This document shows, one piece after another, positions 33,140 to 45,362 of a stretch of 64,000 bases of DNA. Location of the stretch: positions 24,438,506 to 24,502,505 of the forward strand of contig NC_073694.1 in the NCBI RefSeq assembly GCF_029784165.1. The letters run 5' to 3'. Position numbers and translations under genes: made by a program. The first letter of the stretch is position 1, and each line of letters begins with the position of its first letter. The notes beneath the pieces are model-generated. The model was given only the letters and a program-made list of their open reading frames with translations. It was not told the origin of the DNA and made no database searches. This DNA comes from Wyeomyia smithii (taxonomy: Eukaryota > Arthropoda > Insecta > Diptera > Culicidae).

Positions 33140-34220
33140 AAAAGTGAACAGATACGGTTATAAATATACGAATACGCTGGCGATGACGACTATGAAGATG
33201 ACATCAACGTAACTCTCTTATCAACGCCAACATCAAATCAGCTCCCACCGATCGAAACGGAGTAACCCAAAACCCGATCAAACGGTAATAAAAAGAAAGG
33301 GCAAGGGAAACTCAGTGGAGCAGGTCTGAAACGCTTCAAAAAATTTAGAGAGAGGCGATAGGAAGCACACCAGTTGGCTCAAATCCCACAGTGCACAACA
33401 GACCTCTCCAAACGGCCTAGGAACTCGGACCTGAATGGATCGAACAGCAATGGAAATCCGCGACCTCCACGTCAGACGGGGATTGCTCGATCCACGGCTA
33501 CTACATCCGTTCAGCAGCGTATCTTCCTATAAAGGTGTCGTTACTGGTGTTGGATACACAAATATAGAACTTACCACACAACAGCTAAACGACACCCAGA
33601 ATGCGGTAATTTCAAAGGTGACAGAGCAAAGAAAAGAGGCTCTAAAACCCAAGTTTGGTATTTCTTTACAAAACCAAGAAACAGCAAGGTGGCTCAAGTC
33701 CGTCGTGTCATCCATAAAACCCTGGCCAGGGGCAGAACTTTTACAGTTGATGAAAGGGACATCCCTCGCCCAGAAATATTGAGCGGGTTCTTTCCACTAA
33801 GTGTAGCAGACACTACGGACAGGATTCTTGCGCTACTTGAGAGCCAAAACGATGGACGCTATAAACCAGCACGTAGAACTTGTGTTCACGGTCGATTAGG
33901 TTTCTATGAACTCCAATAAAAAATCCAAATTTGGGCTAGATTATAAATTTGGATCTGCCCAACTGAGGCAGAAGCTTAAAAAAAAAAGTTCAGGTGGAAA
34001 CAGCTGAATTGAATATGCAAAACAACTTGACTAGTGAGGGATCAGGGCTCACGAGCGAGCGGTCCCATTATCGTAAAAACCCACAAGGAAACTGGAGATG
34101 CTGGGACAAATATAAACGTTCAAAGCCAAATCCCACTCGTAACTCGGAGCAAACCGGTCGTACCACACAAAATGCAAACTACAGGAGGATAAAACTGCAA
34201 TCGAGCGATAAAACAGTGTG
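33140..34220 (+). pseudogene. LINE ORF1 (gag-like), frameshifted
   Basis: An acidic start (YAGDDDYEDD) is followed by a basic segment KGKGKLSGAGLKRFKKF, a typical opening for mosquito LINE ORF1. The central part reads RRVIHKTLARGRTFTVDERD and LSVADTTDRILALLES after a frameshift near 33700. No intact CCHC knuckle is visible. There are stops near 33270 and 33919. Confidence 0.6.
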
Positions 34221-34224
34221 AAGC

Positions 34225-37200
34225 AAAGGCCCCCACAACGATGCGGAAATTTAGGCAGAAGAAATGAATGATAGAAATATCAAATGCGTTCAAGTGTATC
34301 TTCACCACGCAAAGGGAGCAATAGAGATGGTCGGGTTTGATGTTTTTCAAACCCGAACCCAACCCGAACCCGAATTTTTTTTTTTCGGTCGAAACCCGAG
34401 CCCAACCCGAACCCGAAATTTTTTTTCGTTCAAACCCGAACCCGACCCGAACCAGAAATTGTGGAACCCGAACCCGATATTTCATAGAATTTATAGTCGG
34501 GTTTCGGGTTTTCATACCCAAACCCGACCTGAACCCGAAGTTTTCAAACCCGAACCCGACCCGAACCCGAAATTTTTTTTCTCACTTAACCAGAACCCGA
34601 CCTGTACCCGACACTTTCAAAAATTTTCAAACCCGAACCCGACCATCTTTAGGGAGCAACCGCTGTACTTTGGAAGCGATTCACGGAGATCAAACTGGAT
34701 GTTGCGTTAATCCAGGAGCCATGGACATATAACAGTATGATACAAGGATTTCCTTCAAATGTATGTAAGCTAATTTATGACGATTGTCAGCCCTCGCCGA
34801 GAGCCGCAATCCTAGTCAACAGGAGAACTAATTTCTTTCCAATTACAGAGTAGATTTCGAGAGACTTGACAGCGATCATATTGGAGGCACCAACGATCCA
34901 CGGCAAAACTGAAATTTGTATTGCATTAGCATACTTTCCACGTGACGTGGGAGAAGTTCCTCCACCAGAGGAGGAACAAAACAAAGCTTTTATAATTGGA
35001 TGTGATGCAAACGCCCATCACATGATTTGGTCCAGCACAGACGTCAACAACAGAGGTGAGTACCATTTAGACTTTATATCATCACATGGGAAAGATATAT
35101 GTAATAAGGGGTATAAACCAACTTCTACAAATGTATCAAGACAAGAAGTTCTTGACTTTACACTATGTAGTCCGGTGATCTCCGGCAAAATAAAAAATTG
35201 GCACATATCATATGAAGAATCTTTATCTGACCACAAGCAAATCTTATTTGATTATGAAGCAAATCAAGAACGCACTGAGTTTATGAGGGATCCCAGGAAA
35301 ACAAAATGGGAGCTTTATGATTCGAAGCTAATGGTAGCTTTGAACAGCTTCGAAGGAGGTTCCAAATCATACAGAGAGTTTAAAGAAAACTTCAAACATC
35401 TCTCAAATTTGATCCAACAATCTTACCTTGATTGCTGCCCTGCAAAGATACGCTCTACAAATATAGAAGTTTCTTGGTGGAATCAATCTCTACAAAAACT
35501 CCGGAAAAAAAACCCGGAAACTCTTCAACCGGGCTAAACGATCCCAACAGTGGGACGAATACAAATAATTCCTCACCGCCTATAATAAAGAAATAAGAAG
35601 ATCAAAAAGAATTCATTGAAGGTAAAACCCAAGGTTGTAATACCCATTCTAACGCAACTCTTTCAATCCAGTTCAATTCTAGGCTATATTCCGGGAGCGT
35701 GGCGACAAATACGGGTTATTTCTATCCCTAAGGCCAACAAAAGGAACAAATCTCTGCCAAAATCCTTTAGGCCAATCAGCTTATCATCAGTCGTTCTCAA
35801 AACAATGAAAAAAATAATCGGTGAGCACATCAAATCATCATATCTTTCTAAAACTCCTCTTTGCATAAATCAATTTGCTTAGCAGAAGGGGAAATCACTT
35901 AATGACTGCTGCAATGGAGAAACGTGGTTTTGACAATTGCATTATTCATTGGATAAACGAGATGTTATCGAAAAGATAAATATCAGCAAGCCTTGGTAGC
36001 TCTAAAATAAGTGTAAAAGCTATGAAAAGGTGCCCGCAAGGACTGTGGTCATTAATAGTTGTTGATCTTCTCAAAACATTGATGGAAGAAGGCTTTGAAA
36101 AAGTTGGATTTGCTGATGATATTATCATTATTGTTCGTGGCAAGTATGATGATATCATCGCAAACCGAATGCAAATTGCCCTAAACATTATTTCCTCGTG
36201 GTGCGATAGGGAAGACTTAAATGTAAATCCTTCAAAAACCACTATCGTCCCATTTACACATAGAAAAAAAATTATGCGTAATGATATTAGGCTAAAAGGT
36301 GAGAGTTTAAGAACTCTCAGATAACCTCAAATACCTTGGAGTAACTCTTGACGAAAAACTTAACTGGAATACGCATCTAGAGCAGGCAATAAAAAAAGCT
36401 ACAAATACCTACTCTATGGATATGTAACAAAACTTTCGGTAAACAATGGGGACTCAAACCAAAAATGATCCATTGGATTTATACGGCTATTGTGAGACCC
36501 AGAATTACCTATGCTTCACTGGTCTGGTGGACAAAAACAAGGGAGAAAGATGCTCAAGATAAGGAAAAACTTCAACGGCTAGCCACTCTCTCAATAACGG
36601 GTGCAATGAGAAGCACACCCACCAAGGCATTGGAAACTCTACTTTTTATGCTTACACTGCATCAATTCATACAATTAGAAGCCGAAAAGAGTGCATTACG
36701 GATCAAAAGATCATTAAAGCTCTTTGAGGGTGACTTAACGGGTCATCTAGGTACTCTAAAAACTATTCGTATCAAGCCCCTAATGATCAACCATGAAGAC
36801 TGGATGGAGAAAAGATACAACTTTGAAAGACGATCTCGAATGTTTAAACCTTAGCGTGATGTTTGGGAAGGCGGTGGTCCATTACAAGATCATTACAAGA
36901 TCAATCATTTTCTACACAGATGGTTCACAAATGAACAATCGATCGGGAGCAGGAGTAACTGGCCCAGGAATAGACCTGTCAATTCCAATGGGCCAATGGC
37001 CAACTGTCTTCCAAGCTGACGTCCAAGCAATACTTGAAGTTTCTGAAATATGCCTACGCAGGAAATACAGACACTCAAATATTTGCATGATGTCCGACAG
37101 TCAAGCAGTGTTGAAGGATTTGAAGTCTGCGACATGCACATCAAAACTAGTTTGGGAGTGTGTTCAATCACTCCAAACACTGGGTTGTAATAATCAAGTA

Positions 37201-37743
37201 GACTTATATTGGGTTCCTGGTCACTGTGGAATAGATGGGAACGAAAGAGCCGATGAACTGGCAGGAATTGGATCGTCTCATCAGTTCATAGGACCATAAC
37301 CCTTCTGTGGTCTATCCGCTTGTTCCCTTAGAATGGAACTAAAAGCATGGGAAACTCTGAAAGTGGAATCCAACTAGACAAACACCTTCATCGGTAGGCA
37401 GTCGAAGCGTTTCATCACACCGAACGTTTCTATGACTCGTAAAATACTGGATCTTTCAAAAAAAGATCTAAGCACGTATACTGGTTTAATAGCAGGGCGT
37501 TGTCCGGGCCGTTATCATTTGAAGGTTATGAAAAAACTTCAAGATGATACATGTCGAGTATGTGGCATGAAAAAAGAAGACTAGGAATATCTGTTATGCC
37601 GATGTCCAGCAATTTTCATCAAAAGATATAAGTTCTTCGAGAGAGGTCTACTGGAACCCTCTGAAATCTGGAGAACAAATCCCAGTACGGTTTTGCGCTT
37701 CATACGAAGTATAATATCGGACTGGACTAATGCTATTGGCTAG
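34225..37743 (+). pseudogene. LINE ORF2: endonuclease, reverse transcriptase, RNase H
   Basis: The frame starts near 34264 and is split by a MITE. It gives an endonuclease with VALIQEPWTYNSMIQG, CDANAHHMIWSSTDVNNRGE and SDHKQILF (34690-35250). After stops near 34853 and 35530, reverse transcriptase motifs follow: SFRPISLSSVVLKTMKK (35760), a damaged middle, then FADDIIIIVRGKYDD (36110, catalytic residues kept). RNase H follows with FYTDGSQMNNRSGAGV, MMSDSQAVL and YWVPGHCGIDGNERADELA (36900-37270). A Cys-rich C-terminus (CRVCGMKKED) ends at 37743. Several stops and shifts inactivate it. Confidence 0.82.
34322..34651. mobile_element. 330-bp hAT-like MITE with AACCCGAACCCGA repeats
   Basis: The ends TAGAGATGGTCGGG and TAAAGATGGTCGGG are inverted copies. 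The 8-bp duplication GGGAGCAA is exact at 34314-34321 and 34652-34659. Removing the insert restores the LINE frame. The interior is a near-tandem of AACCCGAACCCGA words in one orientation with a short inverted GGGTTTCGGGTTTT. Arg-Thr-Pro-rich reading frames across it are artefacts. Confidence 0.88.
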
Positions 37744-37796
37744 ACTGTAACGATCACTTCCAATAGTGCTACGTTATCCTGTTTTAGCAAGATTGA

Positions 37797-38960
37797 AACA
37801 CGAGCAACAATGGGTTTACTCAACTGAAGTCAACAGCTTAAGAAGGAGTATTGGAAATTAGTAAGCTGCGACCCAGCTGTGTCCAACATAGCAATCTATT
37901 ATTAAGAGAGCAATCAATTAATTTAATTATCGAAAACAAAAGCGTTGTTACTTTCAACCGCTGATGTCGACTTACAATTAAAAATAGGAGACACGGTAAT
38001 AGAAACCGTTAGATATTCCAAATATTATGGAATATACGTGGTCGAACATCTCAGCTTTGGAACCCACATTAGAACTCCTAAATTTAAAGTGGATCGTCAA
38101 AACATGCTAGAAATGATTGAAAGCGCATCAAAAAAGGTGCCAACCCTCAAAGTAATGCTTAATCTACGAGGCTTTCTACGGGAATTATCAGTAATATGGA
38201 TCGTCCCTGTATGGAAGAACCCCGAAGACTTACCAGAATATGTTAAATGTGTACCACAGACGATGTCAAAGGATTGCTACAGGATGTACAAAGACCACGC
38301 CAATGAATGCTCTCGCTGCATTGAGTAAGGAGAGACCGTTGTAACTCACGAGAGAACATCACACAAAGGAAAGAATAGCTCAGCATTCGAAGAGAAATGA
38401 CCTGATAGGAGAAGATATGATCAACAAAAAATACCAAAACTAGCAGCACATATACGGTACTTGCTAAACCAGCTACAAGAGAAAAACGTGAACCAAACAT
38501 CGAACGAGATTTTCGGGAGCATGTTGAGCAAGTGAATCAACTGGTCAAACGAGAAATAACGAGTCCAACAATGTTAGTCAACATATAGACATTAAATACT
38601 GGTAGGAAACTTTTCAGTATCGTAGGAAACTTTCCTTACAAGCCATGGTATTGAAAAGCAACTTTTTAGTTGGTCAAACTAAAAAACCAAGGATAGTGAA
38701 GTCTGTGATCTTTGCAACATTTTTACGATCAGGAATCATACCGAAACCGGACGGAACTGACAGAAAACTTCGAACAATCAAGGATGAAAGAAATAATCAA
38801 ATTCATCAAAATAGCGAAACTAACACCGTGAAGCACGTTGAAGCAAATTTCCAAAGGGTAATAATTGGCGGCACAAGCTCTTCTAGCCGTGAAAACATAA
38901 AATACAACAACAACGATGACAGTTTCACCAGTTTGTTTGAAAACAGTGCAGTTCTAACTT
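37797..38960 (+). mobile_element. copia tail plus LINE ORF2 tail, copy 3 (upstream of gene 4)
   Basis: It starts with ACGAGCAACAATGGG, the end of copia pol seen at 8785 and 12536, then CTGCGACCCAGCTGTGTCCA. The most complete version of the LINE tail follows: LQLKIGDTVIETVRYSKYYG, HIRTPKFKVDRQNMLEMIES, CYRMYKDHANECSRCIE and later GREHVEQ-like sequence. It lacks both MITEs seen at 12.8 and 13.3 kb, so it is the cleaner reference copy. It ends at about 38930, where gene 4's promoter begins. Confidence 0.72.
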
Positions 38961-38993
38961 TTTTGCTGTATCTGGTTCAAAGTGAATAACAAA

Positions 38994-40229
38994 ATGAATA
39001 TTCCCCATATGAACGAAGATTCCAAAGGCTGCGAAGAGGAAAGTTTCATTAAAGTCGAAGAAACACGGTGAGTTAATAGAGGAACCACATACAGTTAATA
39101 AAAATGTAAAACAAAAAACTTTTGTAGCTTAAATGAGTCGATCAATCAACCGAATAACATCTACCAGGACCCTTTAATTGATGAGAACAAACCGTACGAT
39201 TGCAAGATCTGTGGCGTACAGCAGAAAGCTAATCACATTGAACGGCTTTTGTGTACGCACTACGGCAAGAAGTCTTTCGACTGTAATAAATGTGGAAAGA
39301 AGTTTCCCTATCGGAGTTCACTTATTCAGCACAAGCTCACTCATTCGGAAGATGATGGATCTTTCGGCTGCGATATCTGCAACAAAAGGTTCAAAGAAGA
39401 GGAGGTTTTTACGCGGCACCTTAAAAAGCACGAGAAGAATGTTGAATGTGATGTCTGCGGAAAACGTTTCCTTTATCCATGTCTACTGAAGCAGCACGCG
39501 CTGATTCACTCTGATGAGCCGGCCGAACGAAAGCTCAAATGTGAGATTTGTGAGAAAGCGTTCAGGACACGGTCCAATCTAAACGTGCATCTGGAAACGC
39601 ATGAAAAATCTTTCGCCTGTGACGAGTGCCCGAGAACATTCGTTTACTATAAATCGCTTTGCGCACATAAGCCCTTACATTCCGATAAACAAGCTAACAA
39701 ATGTGAAATTTGCGGGAAAAGTTACCCGAAAAGTTACCTCAAGGTTCATATGCTAATGCATGCTAGCAATCAGCGCTTCAAATGCGAAGTATGTGGAAAA
39801 ATCCTTCAGTCCGCAAACACACTTGCAATCCACACGCAAATTCATCGCGGCGAAGAGCCTTACAAGTGTGAGATATGCGGCAAAAGTTTCTCTAGCAACT
39901 CTTCTTTGAAAATACATCTACGATCGCATACTAAAGAAGAGCCATTCGGTTGTGACATTTGTGGTAAACGATTTGCAGTGAAAGGCAGCCTCAAGTATCA
40001 CATGGCAGTGCACAAAAATAGTCGGCCCCACCAGTGTGGCATCTGCGGGAAAGGATTTATTACCGGCTCGAAATTGTTGGCGCACTCGCGCACGCACACC
40101 GGCGAACGACCATACAAATGTTGCCTCTGTGACAAGTCCTACATAAGGGGACCATCATTGAAATCTCATTTGATGAATGTCCACAGCAGTGGGAAAGATA
40201 TAGCTACGACGCAAAGTAGTAATGAATGA
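38994..40229 (+). CDS. C2H2 zinc-finger protein, cluster gene 4
   Basis: Predicted 391-aa nuclear protein. Exons are 38994-39067 and 39128-40229, with a 60-bp phase-2 intron ending TTTTGTAG. Exon 1 has FIKVEE. The first finger has lost its first zinc-binding histidine (IERLLCTH instead of IERHLRTH). Eleven intact fingers follow, including the 11-spacer finger (CEICGKSYPKSYLKVHMLMH) and a last H-X4-H finger (CCLCDKSY...HLMNVH). It ends SSNE as in gene 2. The frame is fully open. AATAAA lies right after the stop (about 40228). It is likely functional as a DNA-binding protein; its target is unknown. Confidence 0.87.
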
Positions 40230-40276
40230 ATAAAGTCAACTTTCTAGTTAGTTGTAAACTAAGAGTTTAGTTGTAC

Positions 40277-41225
40277 CCAAGCATGGAAAAGTTCAATCAC
40301 TAGCAATATTTCATGCAAATGTGTTCTTTGATGCATCAGTTATCGTTCAACTATTTCCACTCGCGTACAAAGTTTCCATAGAAACGCTGCTGATTGTTTT
40401 TCGCTTTTAAGAGCTCCGAATACCATAGAACAGCGGTGCTCAACCTGGGGTACGCGTACCCCTAGGGGTACGCGAAAGAAACAATCAGTAATGGCGGACA
40501 AAGCGTTCTTTTATAATACTTTATTTGTTGTTCAAAGTTGATCTTAAAACATGACTGTAGTAATCAAACAAATCACAGTTCAATTTTACATCTAAACTAG
40601 ACTACCACAACAGAACATTCCAAGCCAGAGGGTACAATCGATTTAGGAAATATCACCAAGGGGTACGCGGACAAAAAAAGGTTGAGAACCGCTGCCATAG
40701 AAGGAGACTGAATGATTCAAACACGATAGTATTTATTGTATCTAAGTTCACTTGCATTCAACAGTATCGCGAGAATCTTTGAGATATTATCGCCAGTGGT
40801 ACAAAATTATGAATCCAAATAAACGTTAGATTGCGCTCAACTGTTTGCTTACCGGAGCAAGCAAGTATCATCAATGCTAACGAAAATTGTAACATGGTGC
40901 ATTAGCATATTTGAAATCACCAAGAAACATCGTGGTATATCACGGTGAAAGCACGACGTGGAGTAGCCGAATTCCGCCTATAAGCAACCAACATTTGAAA
41001 GAATCGTTGCGATCGCTTGAGTGCAATCGTTTACGATTCTTTTGTGAAACACTCAAAATCATCAAAGAAAGCTGACATATATTTCTTTGCTCTAAGTTGT
41101 CTCTTGCATGCGTGAGGATGTGTAACTTTTAATAGCGATGGTTTGCTAGGATTGAAAGCTTATGAATAGCACGTTCAGAAATGATACCCGAATGTGTTAT
41201 GCGATACGATTTTTTCCATCCTTGG
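40277..41225. mobile_element. 949-bp element with CCA...TGG ends and 6-bp TSD
   Basis: The left end is CCAAGCATGGAAAA and the right end mirrors CCAAGGATGGAAAA. TTGTAC flanks both sides (40271-40276 and 41226-41231). The empty site is visible after gene 1 (GTTTAGTTGCGCCCTTTC). It is non-coding and hosts a nested hAT MITE at 40431-40694. The same end and duplication pattern is seen at 50894 and 57211. Confidence 0.7.
40431..40694. mobile_element. 264-bp hAT MITE
   Basis: The ends CAGCGGTGCTCAACC and CAGCGGTTCTCAACC (mirrored at the right) are flanked by an exact 8-bp duplication CCATAGAA at 40423-40430 and 40695-40702. The subterminal words GGGGTACGCG are inverted at the two ends. This is a typical hAT non-autonomous element, nested in the 949-bp element. 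Confidence 0.92.
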
Positions 41226-41362
41226 TTGTACCCTTTCAAAGTTCCTACTAATTAAAATAAAATCTTCAAACTGCAACGAACTACAAAGTGTATTTACTGT
41301 ATTTTTCAATAATAGTTGTTTATTTTTCATTTTGACGCGGTCTTTAAACAACCTGTAGATTA

Positions 41363-42914
41363 GGGTGTCCCAAAATTGCACAAGTCTGGGGCTCACCCTC
41401 CAGATGATAGAAAATGGAATTACGAACAAACTTTTGTTCGGCGGCAACTCTAGAAAATGATGTTTTCAACTGGCCCCGATAACTTTTTTGAAAAAATCGG
41501 TTTTTTATATGTTAAATCCAAAAAACATGTCAAGTTATTCAATTTTCCATGAAATCGAAAAACTTTTTTTTTCGGGTCTACAGACTGCACTTGTATCTTC
41601 CGGAAGTCAATGTTATCCTGGTATTTATCGATAAAAATGTTAATGATGACTCGAAGAGGAAGGTGGTACAAAACTTGAAAAAAGTGAGCAGTGAAAACGA
41701 CAATTCAAGAGTGAAAAATTTTCTTATGTTAAAAAACCTAGTGGACTCACAAAGAAGTCACTAAAGTTTTTTCGATAGACTGCGGCTTGATATCAAGTTT
41801 TTTTATTCAGGAAGATCCCAAGGTCTGGATAGAAAGAAAATATTATCTTGATGCCAAATCGAAATGTTGAAGCTTAACAGTTATCAATGACCCTGCAGAA
41901 CGGGCCTTTTGAGTAGCAGGAGATTTAGTTGAAATTTTTATACTAAATGATACGGCAAATGAACATTTTAGTATTGGAAAACATCTGTAACTTTTTATTC
42001 CACAGCAAATTACGAATAACTCAAAATCAAGTTATTTCAGAGCCATGTAGTCTTTGGCAATTTTCTTCCCCATAAAATTTCCCAACTTTTAATGGCTTTC
42101 AGTTGGTGAGAGCATTAGGTTTAATACCCACTTTTATTGATTGAATGTCAAAGCATACTTGAAAAATCTTTTTTTCAAACGATAGAATTTTTTTTAGGAA
42201 AATAAATTGACGATAATCAATCCGAAACGAATTTTTCTCCTACAGTTTGGACCCTAATGTCGTTTTCGTTTTCGTGGTGTACTACACTTTTCGTGCTATA
42301 CTTTGCAGCTTCAAATAAAACATTTTCAGTGTCATTGCATTGGTATGCGTAATAATGGGATAGCTGTCAATTCGTTTTGTTTTGGTCATAATCGCATTCG
42401 TCATTTTGTCTCGTTTCCATTTCATATGTCCATCTCGCAAATGTGCTGAGAAAAAATTTACCTGACACTTTACCACGTGGAACGAAAACCAAAACAAACC
42501 AGTTTTGACACATACGTGTGAATGTGTTGGTAACTTCCTACAGCACACTGTGCTTTTTTCGGTTGTCATCAGTGACAGAAAAAGTGTAGGGAGAGACAGA
42601 AAAAGGGTAACACGAAAAATCAAAAAAAAAACATTTACGGTGTCAAAAGTGTCATTTGAGTGTAGTACACCGCGAAAACGAAAACGACATAAGGAACCTG
42701 TTAAAAATATAAAAGGATTAGGTTTCATGGAAAATTGAATAACTAGACATGTTTTTTGGATTTAACATAAGAAAAACCGATTTTTTCAAAAAAGTCATCG
42801 GGGCCAGTTGAAAACATCATTTCCTAGAGCTGCCGCCGAACAAATGTTTGTTCGTAACACCATTTTCTATCATCTGGAGGGTGAGCCCCAGACTTGTGCA
42901 ATTTTGGGACACCC
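41363..42914. mobile_element. 1.55-kb TA-flanked foldback element
   Basis: Long inverted arms of about 200 bp start GGGTGTCCCAAAATTGCACA at both ends. TA flanks the element (41361-41362, 42915-42916). The empty site is visible after gene 2 (CTTATAGATCTTTCAAAGG). The arms would fold into a long hairpin. A second MITE is nested at 42258-42689. No transposase is encoded. Confidence 0.85.
42258..42689. mobile_element. 432-bp PIF/Harbinger-like MITE, copy A
   Basis: The terminal inverted repeats begin TGTCGTTTTCGTTTTCG and extend about 30 bp to GTAGTACAC. Both sides carry TAA (42255-42257, 42690-42692), the 3-bp TWA duplication of PIF/Harbinger. The interior (ACACATACGTGTGAATGTG) matches copy B at 55417-55860. 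Confidence 0.82.
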
Positions 42915-43403
42915 TACTGTAGATCTTTCAGAGGCGCACTTTTTGTTATAAAGTTTTGAAAACGCTAAGTGATTCATTAGAATAGTTATTAAGTTTTAAA
43001 AGGTATTCTAAAATACGCCCTTTTTAAATATTTCTACCGAGCAAAATAGCAGATAGCAGACACTCGTGAATAATTACACTAAAATTAGTAACATTTGACA
43101 CATTTTCGTAAAAAGTAGAACAACTCTCAAACTGAGTTACTCCACAAATACTCAAAATTAAGTAACCTTATGAGTAGCTGACTCGCTTCCAGCTTACGAT
43201 GACAGCAATGTTCAAATAAACAGTTGTAGTTTATTTCTTTGCGTGACAATTTTTTTTATATTTAGCTTAAATTACAAAAAAAAAATTATTAAGGTTGGAT
43301 GACTAAATTCAAAGGTTTTTCCTTTAAGTGTGAGAATACTTTCCGGGGCATCAGTTTCCATTCACAGTGTAGGTATACAAAGCGGACAATAACACTGTGA
43401 TAA

Positions 43404-43483
43404 CACGATGACAGTTTCAGTTTGTTTGCAAACAGTGCAGTTCTAACTTTTTTTGTCGTATTCGGTTCACAGTAAATAACAAA
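43404..43483 (+). promoter_or_regulatory. Presumed core promoter and 5' UTR of zinc-finger gene 5
   Basis: The initiator-like TCAGTT (43417-43422) and flanking words are nearly identical to those before gene 3, with the same distance to the ATG. No TATA box. Inference from conservation only. Confidence 0.38.
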
Positions 43484-44565
43484 ATGAATACTTGCCAAAT
43501 AAACGAAAACTCCAACGGTTGCAAACAGGAAAGTTTTATTAAAGTCGAAGAAACACGGTAAGTGAATAAAGGAGCCACCAACAGTGAACAAAAATGTTTA
43601 AACAAAAATTTCTTTGCAGCTTAAATGAACCGATCGATCTGAAAACTAATAATATTAAACAGCTTTTGCGTACGCACTCCGGCAAGAAGTCTTTCGACCG
43701 TGATGAATGTGAAAGAAAGTTTCCTCGTCGGAGTTCTCTTATTCTGCACAAGCTCACTCATTCGGATGATGGATCTTTCGGCTGCGAGATCTGCAACAAA
43801 AGGTTCGAGGAAAAGGAGGTTTTGACGCAGCACCTAAAAATGCACGAGCGGAATTTTAAATGTGATGTCTGCGGTAGAGGTTTCCTTTATCCGTATCTAG
43901 TGAAGCTGCACGCGCGGCTACACTCTGATGATCCGGCCGTGCGAAAATTCAAATGTGAGATTTGTGAGAAAGAGTACATTACTCGGTCCAATTTGAACTT
44001 TCACCTGGAAAAGCACCAAAAATCTTTCGCGTGTGACGAGTGCCCGAAAACATTCGTTTACTATAAATCACTACGCGAACATAAGGCCGTACATACCAAT
44101 AAACAAGCTAATAAATGTGAAATTTGTGGGAAAAGTTACCCGAAAAGTTACCTCAAGGCTCATATGCGAATGCATGCTGGCAATCAGCGCTACAAATGCG
44201 AAGTATGTGGAAAAATCCTCTCGTCCACAAACGAACTCGATATTCACACGAAAGTTCATCGCGGCGCAAAACCTTACAAGTGCGAGATTTGCGACTTAAG
44301 TTGCTCTAGCAACTTTTCTCTGAAGACACATCTACGGACGCATACCAACGAGGATCCTTTTGGTTGCGACGTTTGTGATAAACGATTTGCAGCGAAAGGC
44401 AGCCTGAAGTATCACATGGCAGTGCATGAAAATAATCGACCCCACCAGTGTGACATCTGCGGGAAAGGATTTATTACCAGCTGGAAATTGTTGGCGCACA
44501 CGCGCACGCATACTGGTGCATCCTTGAATTCTCGTTTGATGAGTAGTGGGAATGATGAAAAGTAG
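43484..44565 (+). CDS. C2H2 zinc-finger protein, cluster gene 5
   Basis: Predicted 339-aa nuclear protein. Exons are 43484-43557 and 43620-44565, with a 62-bp phase-2 intron. Exon 1 has FIKVEE. An in-frame deletion after EPID removes most of the linker and first finger, leaving LKTNNIKQLLRTH. The second finger has lost its first cysteine (FDRDEC). Nine intact fingers follow, and the last finger is deleted as in gene 3 (HTGASLNSRLMSSGN, NDEK). Closest to gene 3 in sequence and flanks. The frame is open, so it may still be expressed, but DNA contacts at both ends are reduced. It converges with gene 6. Confidence 0.84.
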
Positions 44566-45362
44566 TAACGAATGAATAAAGTCAATTTTCTAGTTAGTTG
44601 TAAAATATGTTCTTATGTACGCCCTCTCAAAGTTCCTGTAAATTAAAAAAAAATCTTCAAAATTCAACGAAAATTATAGTAGGTGTTGATATCATTGGTA
44701 ACATGTGCCTACTGCAATGTACAGTCACTGTATATTTTACTAGTCTGGTGGAGTGGATTCGGGAATCTTGATCAACTGTTCGTTCGAATCAAGCAGTTTG
44801 GGTGTACTTGGAAAATCCAGAAGAGTACCGATTAATCGTCAATAAACAAGGCATCTGACCAGATCCGGATCAAGTCTCATAAGAAGGTCGTGAATGGGCT
44901 TTCAAGAGTGTGTAGTGCAGTTATTTGCTTGACAATTTCTCTCCCGTGATTTTGAGAACACGAATATCGTCCCTTTGAATAAATTCATCGATGTAGCCAA
45001 GACTTTCAAAAATACTTTCACCCAGCGACTTGTTAAAGAACTTGTAATATTTCCCAATCACAACTTTATCATGATTGTCTGAATTGAAAAAGTATTCTCC
45101 AACTCACGGGTGATTTGTTTTAGTTAAACAATTCTGAATTCAGGATCGAGTAATTTACTAATTTGATTGGTTTTCGTTTCTACCTATCTTTATCCTCAAC
45201 CAGATTAAATAAAAGTTGCTGAAAAATTTTAGGAAAAATTCTTCAGCAACCGGAATCAACACCTGCTATGATTTTCGTTGAATTTTTAAGATTTTTATTT
45301 AATTTGTAGGAACTTCAAAAGAACGTAACTAAGTTAACAACTAACTAGAAAATTGATTTTAT
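44566..45362. other. Spacer between convergent genes 5 and 6
   Basis: Both ends carry the family 3' UTR (AATTAAA...AATCTTCAAAATTCAACG facing inward from each side). The middle has a short minus-strand coding-like remnant (44931-45103). No transposon ends were recognised. Confidence 0.55.
44931..45103 (-). pseudogene. Unrecognised coding remnant
   Basis: A minus-strand open stretch of about 57 codons reads VGEYFFNSDNHDKVVIGKYY and later ESLGYIDEFIQRDDIRVLKI, ending in TAA. It is preceded in frame by a TGA. The amino-acid mix looks protein-like rather than random, but I do not recognise a family and no start or splice site is convincing. Confidence 0.35.

Larger units (their letters stand above)
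33140..37795 (+). mobile_element. R1/Outcast-like LINE, nearly full length, degraded
   Basis: A plus-strand non-LTR retrotransposon with ORF1 (33140-34220), ORF2 endonuclease, reverse transcriptase and RNase H (34225-37743) and a short 3' region. It abuts a copia tail at about 37797 and the (TA)n tract at the 5' side. A 330-bp hAT MITE interrupts the start of ORF2. The clade is judged from domain order and the endonuclease start IQEPW and needs a phylogeny. Confidence 0.75.

Noticed and set aside
34264..34732. Arg-Thr-Pro/Asn-Pro rich proteins
   Set aside because: They are translations of the CCCGAA repeats of the hAT MITE at 34322-34651, which has perfect ends and duplication.
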